DNA from: Anaerolineales bacterium
GTDB lineage: Bacteria > Chloroflexota > Anaerolineae > Anaerolineales > Villigracilaceae
DNA length: 64,000 bases
NCBI GenBank assembly: GCA_015075725.1
Contig: JABTTV010000001.1
Coordinates: 4,021,223-4,085,222 of the forward strand
Direction: 5' to 3'
Part shown: positions 59,392 through 64,000 of the stretch, piece after piece
Layout of the letters: each line of letters opens with the position of its first letter
Position numbering within the stretch: the first letter of the stretch is position 1
Program-made: the position numbers and the translations under genes
Notes under the pieces: generated by a model
Database searches by the model: none
What the model was told of the DNA's origin: nothing
The model's input: the letters and a program-made list of their open reading frames with translations, nothing else

Positions 59392-60243
59392 CTATATTTT
59401 TTCGACTTCAAGTTGAAGTTCCGTCACATACTGATCCGGATTTTGTGCCAGGTGGCTTGGCGGCAATTCAAAATCCAAGTCGTCTGCGCCGTAACGCAAA
59501 TACACCTCACGGATGGGACCCAGCATACGGTAGCGGTTTGCATCGATCCAATTCAGGAGGGCGTTATACGCTTGATACAGGGTTGCATAACCGCCCGAAT
59601 GCACCACACATGCCGCACTTGCTATGGCGGGCATCTCGCGCACCTTGATTGTCCCAGTGCCGGGTATGGCAAACGCCAGCGGCACCGCAACTTCCGCATC
59701 GATTTCGGTTTCGCGATATTCCGCGTCATAGTAAATCGAAAAAGGGGGCTTATCCGCTCGGGCTTTTTCAAACCGGGCTACATACATTTCCAGCTCATTA
59801 AACATGGACGAGATCCGTTCATCATCCTCAGCAACCTCGCGATACGACGCTGCCAACTCCGCGCCGACACTTCGCAAAATCACATCGTACATGCCAGCCT
59901 CCTCTCTCCGGTTCAGTTGGCGGATGCGCACCTCGAGCCGTGACAGCCTCGACCGTTCCTCCTGCATCTGCTGCTCGATCTCGGCGCGTTTCAACCTGAA
60001 CATGCCGAGCATCTGTTCGGAAGACAGCCCTTCATCGAGCATCCCGGCGATCTGCTCGAGCGAAAAACCCAGGTCGCGTAATGCCAGAATCCGATTCAAG
60101 CGCGGAAGTTGATCCGCTGTGTAATAACGGTAATTGGTGACCGAATCCGTTTGAACTGGCTTGAGCAGGCCCAACTGGTCGTAATGCCTCAGCATCCGCA
60201 CTGAAACGCGGCTCAACTTGGAGAATTCACCGATCTTGAACAT
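59392..60243 (-). CDS. MerR-family regulator with GyrI-like effector domain
   Basis: A 283-residue regulator: MerR helix-turn-helix (FKIGEFSKLSRVSVRMLRHYDQLGLLKPVQTDSVTNYRYYTADQLPRLNRILALRDLGFSLEQI), a coiled linker (about 85-118) and a GyrI-like C-terminal domain (about 125-283) for ligand binding, as in BmrR-type regulators. The adjacent reductase and the MerR-type promoter complete a self-contained response to an organic compound. Confidence 0.95.
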   Translation of the reverse strand: MFKIGEFSKLSRVSVRMLRHYDQLGLLKPVQTDSVTNYRYYTADQLPRLNRILALRDLGFSLEQIAGMLDEGLSSEQMLGMFRLKRAEIEQQMQEERSRLSRLEVRIRQLNRREEAGMYDVILRSVGAELAASYREVAEDDERISSMFNELEMYVARFEKARADKPPFSIYYDAEYRETEIDAEVAVPLAFAIPGTGTIKVREMPAIASAACVVHSGGYATLYQAYNALLNWIDANRYRMLGPIREVYLRYGADDLDFELPPSHLAQNPDQYVTELQLEVEKI

Positions 60244-60260
60244 GCCTCATATCCTTTCAC

Positions 60261-60291
60261 TTTATACACTTTAACACAGTGTCAAAGTCAA
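60261..60291 (-). promoter_or_regulatory. MerR-type promoter with 19-bp spacer
   Basis: On the minus strand TTGACT (60291-60286) and TATAAA (60266-60261) are 19 bases apart, the unusual spacing that MerR proteins correct by twisting DNA. Inside the spacer lies an imperfect dyad (ACACT ... AGTGT). It is 18 bases before the MerR start. Confidence 0.8.
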
Positions 60292-60314
60292 GGGATGGAT
60301 GAAGATGAATTTGT

Positions 60315-60320
60315 TAGAAT
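60315..60320 (+). promoter_or_regulatory. -10 box before recJ
   Basis: TAGAAT eight bases before ATG 60329; no Shine-Dalgarno sequence. Confidence 0.35.
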
Positions 60321-60328
60321 AGACGAAT

Positions 60329-62602
60329 ATGACCCGCTGGCTCGATCCGCAACCGATTGACATCCCCGCCTCGTTCCAGGACCTAGGCTTGACTCCCCTC
60401 ATCGCGCAGACCCTCCTCCGCCGCGGAATCAACTCTCCCGTCGAAGCCGAGGCGTTCTTATATCCCGAAAAGAATCTCCCCTCACAGTTTCCGGACATCC
60501 AAAAAGCCGCAGACATCATCCATGCGGCAATCCAAAGTGGAGAGAAGATCTGCGTCTGGGGCGACTTCGATGTGGATGGGCAAACCTCCACAGCCGTGCT
60601 TGTGCAGACCCTTCGAGCGCTGAATGCGAACGTCGTTTATTACGTCCCGGTGCGCGGAAAGGAAAGCCACGGTGTACACATCGAATCGCTCAAACCCATC
60701 ATCGATAACGGCGCAAGGTTGCTGTTGACCTGCGATACCGGCATCACCGCCCATGAAGCCATTGACTTCGCCAACTCACACGGACTCGATGTAATCGTCA
60801 CCGATCATCACGATCCGGGCGAAACCCTGCCAAACGCCAAAGCCATCATCAATCCAAAGTTATTGCCTGAAGATCATACGCTGGAAACCCTTGCAGGGGT
60901 TGGTGTTGCATACAAACTTGCTGAAGCGCTCTTAATCGAAAATCAAAGATCCGAAACCGAAAATCTTCTTGATCTCGTCGCTCTCGGTCTGATCGCCGAC
61001 GTCGCCTTGTTGCAAAACGAAACCCGCTCGCTCGCCAAACAAGGGATCGAGCGACTGCGGACCACAAGCCGCCCCGGCTTGCGCGCAATGGCGGAGCTGG
61101 CAGGCGCATCGTTCGATTCGCTGACGGAAGAAACCATCGGCTTCACCTTCGCGCCGCGCCTTAACGCGCTCGGCCGCCTCGGTGACGCCAATCCCGCGGT
61201 TGAATTGCTGCTCACCGATGACTCCGCTCGCGCTCGTGTGCTCGCCGCGCAGATCGAAGGACTGAACGCGCAACGCCGTATGCTCACCAAACAAGTCACT
61301 GACGCGGCTGAAGCGCAACTCAGAGAAAGCCCTCAATTGCTCAATCAACCCGTTATCATTCTTTCGCATCCCAACTGGCCCGGAGGCGTGGTCGGCATCG
61401 TTGCCAATAAACTGGTCGAGCGTTATCACAAACCCGCAATCCTTTTCAATGAATCGGACGACGGCACCCTGCGCGGCTCGGCGCGTTCCATCGAAGGCTT
61501 GCATATCATCGAAGCGATCACAACCCAAAAGGATTTGCTTCTCGGCTTCGGCGGACATCCCATGGCAGCAGGCATGTCTTTGCATAAGGATAAACTTCCC
61601 GCTTTTAGAAACGGCATGGGCAGGGCAGTGGAAAAACAACTGGGTGATATGGTCTTCGAAGAACCCAGGCTTCAGATCGACGCCTGGCTTGGACTCTCCG
61701 ACCTGAGCCTCGACCTCGCCGATAGTTTGGAGCTGCTCGCTCCCTTCGGCGCAGGCAACCCCGAGCTGACTCTCGCCACGCGCAACGTGAAACTCAAATC
61801 CGCAGTTGCGCTTGGGAAGACGAAGGAACATCTGCGCCTGAACGTGGAAGATGAAAACGGTGAGATCGCCAGTTTTCTGTGGTGGGGCGGCGCGGGCGAG
61901 GAACTTCCTCCCGCCGATTCCAAATTCGACATTGCCTACACCCTGCGCGCCACCACCTACCGCGGGCAAAGACAGGTCACCCTGCAATTCAAGGAATTCC
62001 GCGTCACCGAAGAAAAGCCGGTCGAAATCAAAGAATCGAAATTGGAAGTTAGAGATTTGAGATCGCAACCTGCAACCTTAAACCTGCAACCATCCACTCT
62101 CATCTGGGCAGAGGGTCCCGACAGATCCGCTGGGGTGAACAGACTTGAACTGACACAGGCGGAAGAACTGACCATTTACACCACACCGCCCTCCCCTGCC
62201 GAATTGCGCAAAGCGCTGGATGTCGTCAAGCCAAAAATCGTTTATGTGTTTGCCAAACCTCCCGCCGAGCAAAAGCCCGATGAATTCCTGACCTACCTCG
62301 CAGGCTTGTGTAAATTCGTCCTCAATCAACGCCGGGGGAAGACCACAGTTTCCGAACTTGCCGCCGCCTCGGCTGCACGGGAAAGCGCCCTACAACTCGG
62401 CCTGGAGTGGCTCGCTGCAGGCGGTCAGCTGACAGTGAGCATCGAGGATGATAACGTGCTATTATCGAAGGAGACGCAGGAGAAGAACCCGTACCTGCAA
62501 GCGGAGTTGTTTATCGCACTGCGCGGTGTGTTGAATGAAACATCCGCTTACCGGAAGTATTTTGCGACGGTGCCGGACCTCAAAGGTATATTCAAGTTGT
62601 AA
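60329..62602 (+). CDS. recJ: single-stranded-DNA exonuclease RecJ
   Basis: A 757-residue RecJ. DHH-type motifs: VWGDFDVDGQTSTAVLV, LLTCDTGITAHEAID and VIVTDHHDPG, followed by the DHHA1 part (LGFGGHPMAAGMSL) and the OB domain. It degrades single-stranded DNA in repair. The segment around ESKLEVRDLRSQPATLNLQPSTLI (62034-62100) is low-complexity and its DNA (GAAATTGGAAGTTAGAGATT, then CTGCAACC twice) looks like a repeat accepted in frame near the C-terminus; the remaining tail is a less conserved extension. Confidence 0.95.
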   Translation: MTRWLDPQPIDIPASFQDLGLTPLIAQTLLRRGINSPVEAEAFLYPEKNLPSQFPDIQKAADIIHAAIQSGEKICVWGDFDVDGQTSTAVLVQTLRALNANVVYYVPVRGKESHGVHIESLKPIIDNGARLLLTCDTGITAHEAIDFANSHGLDVIVTDHHDPGETLPNAKAIINPKLLPEDHTLETLAGVGVAYKLAEALLIENQRSETENLLDLVALGLIADVALLQNETRSLAKQGIERLRTTSRPGLRAMAELAGASFDSLTEETIGFTFAPRLNALGRLGDANPAVELLLTDDSARARVLAAQIEGLNAQRRMLTKQVTDAAEAQLRESPQLLNQPVIILSHPNWPGGVVGIVANKLVERYHKPAILFNESDDGTLRGSARSIEGLHIIEAITTQKDLLLGFGGHPMAAGMSLHKDKLPAFRNGMGRAVEKQLGDMVFEEPRLQIDAWLGLSDLSLDLADSLELLAPFGAGNPELTLATRNVKLKSAVALGKTKEHLRLNVEDENGEIASFLWWGGAGEELPPADSKFDIAYTLRATTYRGQRQVTLQFKEFRVTEEKPVEIKESKLEVRDLRSQPATLNLQPSTLIWAEGPDRSAGVNRLELTQAEELTIYTTPPSPAELRKALDVVKPKIVYVFAKPPAEQKPDEFLTYLAGLCKFVLNQRRGKTTVSELAAASAARESALQLGLEWLAAGGQLTVSIEDDNVLLSKETQEKNPYLQAELFIALRGVLNETSAYRKYFATVPDLKGIFKL

Positions 62603-62658
62603 CTCTTTCGCCGGGGTTTTCACTGAACCCGTCGAAGTGGCGGCGAAGGGAGCTGCCC

Positions 62659-63588
62659 ATGAACGATAAAAACATCTCCTGGCTCCTCGAAGGCGACCCG
62701 TCGATTCGCTGGCAGGGTCAACGCGACCTATTGAACTTTCCGCCTGCAAAATTCGAAGCGGAGCGGGGGAAAATCGCCAAGGAAGGCTGGGGCAAACGCC
62801 TACTCGATAAACAGGATCCTGACGGCCGCTGGGGCGGCGGGATGTACGGTCCCAAATTCATTTCCACCACCTACACCATGCTGACCCTGCGCCTGCTCGG
62901 TCTGCCGCCGAATAACCCGCAGGCAAAACGTGCCTGCAAATTATTTCTCGACGAAGGCTTTTACACGGATGGAGGCATTAACCTCTTTTCGCGCGCAGTC
63001 TGGAAACACAGCGAGACTTGCATTACGGGAATGATCCTTTCCCTGCTGGCGTATTTTCACCACAACGATGAGCGTCTCCACGCAATCGCCGCGTATCTCA
63101 TCGGTCAACAAATGAAGGACGGTGGCTGGAACTGCGAATCCTATAAAGGCGCGACCCATTCCTCTTTTCACACGACGCTTTCCGTGTTGGAAGGATTATA
63201 CGAATACGAATGCTTCTTCCCGGAAAAGAAAAAGCACATCCGTCCGGTCCGCGCGCGTGGACATGAATTTTTATTGAGGCATCATCTGTATAAATCGCAC
63301 CGCACCGGGAAAGTTTTCGACCCAAAGATGACGACCATGCCCTTCCCTCCACGCTGGCGGTACGACTTCCTGCGCGCGCTGGATTACTTCCAAGCCTGTG
63401 ATGCAAAGAAGGACGAAAGGATGAAAGACGCCATCGAGTTATTGAAGCGCAAGCAAAAACCTGATGGACGCTGGGTGATGAACACCGGAATGACGGGAAG
63501 AAAATATTTCGACCTGGAAAAAGCGGGTCAACCAAGTCGATGGAATACACTCAGGGCGATGAGGGTGTTGAAGTGGTGGAAAAAATAG
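62659..63588 (+). CDS. terpene-cyclase-like alpha-barrel protein (half-size), unknown
   Basis: A 309-residue soluble protein with QW-type repeats: QDPDGRWGGG, QMKDGGWNCE and QKPDGRWVM, and alternating helices like a squalene-hopene cyclase or prenyltransferase-beta barrel. It is about half the size of such cyclases and I do not find the catalytic DxDD motif, so an enzymatic role in terpene cyclisation is not supported. It could be a binding barrel. ORF start at ATG 62659 with GGGAG upstream (GAAGGGAGCTG). Confidence 0.75.
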   Translation: MNDKNISWLLEGDPSIRWQGQRDLLNFPPAKFEAERGKIAKEGWGKRLLDKQDPDGRWGGGMYGPKFISTTYTMLTLRLLGLPPNNPQAKRACKLFLDEGFYTDGGINLFSRAVWKHSETCITGMILSLLAYFHHNDERLHAIAAYLIGQQMKDGGWNCESYKGATHSSFHTTLSVLEGLYEYECFFPEKKKHIRPVRARGHEFLLRHHLYKSHRTGKVFDPKMTTMPFPPRWRYDFLRALDYFQACDAKKDERMKDAIELLKRKQKPDGRWVMNTGMTGRKYFDLEKAGQPSRWNTLRAMRVLKWWKK

Positions 63589-63589
63589 A

Positions 63590-64000
63590 CTACCTCTCGT
63601 AATCGATAAAATCATCCACACCTAATACGTCTTCATACCGGGTCAATAATTTGGCTGTTTTTTGCACAAATTCCCCATTAAGATCTTTCTTCTTACTTTC
63701 CAATTCTTCTTTATGAGCGATCAACCGTTCCCGGAAGCTTTTCATGGATGAATCAGGTAACAGCGGCTCAATCTCGCGGATCAATGCAAGCGTTTCTTCG
63801 ATGATCACCAAACCCTTCTGCAATGAAATATCGCCCTCTTCCAATTGACGGAAGACTTTGCATTTGTACTTCACGCAACTCTTGGGATAAACCGGCAGAC
63901 CGTAAATCCTGCACGTCCCATCCCACATCGGGCAGGGTTGAAGGTATCCGCGCTGGCGCGGGTCGTCGCGGATGACTTTGATCCCCAATTTTTCGATCCC
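63590..64000 (-). CDS. YkgJ-type cysteine-cluster protein (5' truncated)
   Basis: The frame continues to the window edge, so the N-terminus is missing; the TTG at 63988 is not a real start. The visible part has CPMWDGTCRIYGLPVYPKSCVKYKC, typical of YkgJ-like zinc/iron-binding cysteine clusters, then a helical tail (EEGDISLQKGLVIIEETLALIREIEPLL) ending at 63590. The function of this family is not known with certainty. Confidence 0.8.
   Translation of the reverse strand, partial: GIEKLGIKVIRDDPRQRGYLQPCPMWDGTCRIYGLPVYPKSCVKYKCKVFRQLEEGDISLQKGLVIIEETLALIREIEPLLPDSSMKSFRERLIAHKEELESKKKDLNGEFVQKTAKLLTRYEDVLGVDDFIDYER

Noticed and set aside
60932..62068. 378-codon leftward frame inside recJ
   Set aside because: Antisense to the DHH and OB regions of RecJ; no start signal.

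Overview
The window reads as a chromosomal segment of an anaerobic or facultatively anaerobic Chloroflexota bacterium, most likely class Anaerolineae. This is an inference. It rests on moderately high GC, secreted proteins with NBR1-type Ig domains and Thr/Pro-rich tails, many short interspersed palindromic repeats (some inside genes), an F420/deazaflavin-type nitroreductase relative, and a fermentative set that combines a tungsten-type aldehyde:ferredoxin oxidoreductase, an ADP-forming acyl-CoA synthetase and a sodium-pumping methylmalonyl-CoA decarboxylase. No CRISPR array, prophage, intact insertion sequence or rRNA was seen. There is one tRNA gene (Pro, CGG).

Layout. 1-6.2 kb: tail of an unknown gene, a coupled pair of small genes, a 7TM-type sensor kinase, an RlmI-like methyltransferase followed by an ACT-domain protein and a SnoaL-like protein, and a convergent propeller lipoprotein. 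6.2-8.8 kb: a large secreted protein with duplicated Ig-like and lectin-like modules. 9-14.8 kb: DNA polymerase IV, a WYL regulator with a palindromic site in front, a hydrolase, a GNAT/YoaP protein, a GyrI-like protein, YjbQ, a zinc/TM protein and PspC. 14.8-21.7 kb: a nine-gene leftward operon for a TetR-controlled ABC-2 exporter (two ATPases, permease, HlyD adaptor) that also carries a nitroreductase relative, an SRPBCC protein and two small membrane proteins; its operator lies before an MFS gene on the other strand. 23-28.8 kb: an M24 peptidase, a four-GAF hybrid kinase with a REC-only partner, and a lipoprotein.

28.9-38.3 kb is the energy region: mmdA, an OadG-like subunit, a biotin carrier and mmdB in an operon; a convergent AOR gene; a decayed second copy of the mmdB 3' end; the ADP-forming acyl-CoA synthetase; dodecin. 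38.3-48.2 kb: a beta-lactamase-fold hydrolase, a MOSC protein, a PLP D-cysteine desulfhydrase-type enzyme, a large membrane protein, fumarylacetoacetase with an unknown companion, a 2-hydroxyacid dehydrogenase and a threonine-dehydratase-type enzyme. A 150-bp MITE-like element follows. 48.5-53.4 kb is a probable potassium module: a KdpD-like kinase without the KdpD sensor half, KdpE, an unknown membrane-anchored protein and a KimA-type potassium importer. 53.4-64 kb: tRNA-Pro, a lipoprotein, carboxypeptidase M32, a di-haem cytochrome c, a DUF3052 pair, a MerR regulator plus aldo/keto reductase with a classic 19-bp-spacer promoter, RecJ, a terpene-cyclase-fold protein and a truncated cysteine-cluster protein.

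Three patterns cut across the window. Several genes lack a Shine-Dalgarno sequence but have a -10 hexamer exactly 6 nt before the start codon, which suggests leaderless mRNAs. Short palindromic repeats have entered coding sequences in frame. Coupled ATGA overlaps are common inside operons. No unmistakably new system was found; the strongest candidates for follow-up are the KdpDE-KimA module with its unknown middle gene, the leaderless start architecture, and the repeat elements.
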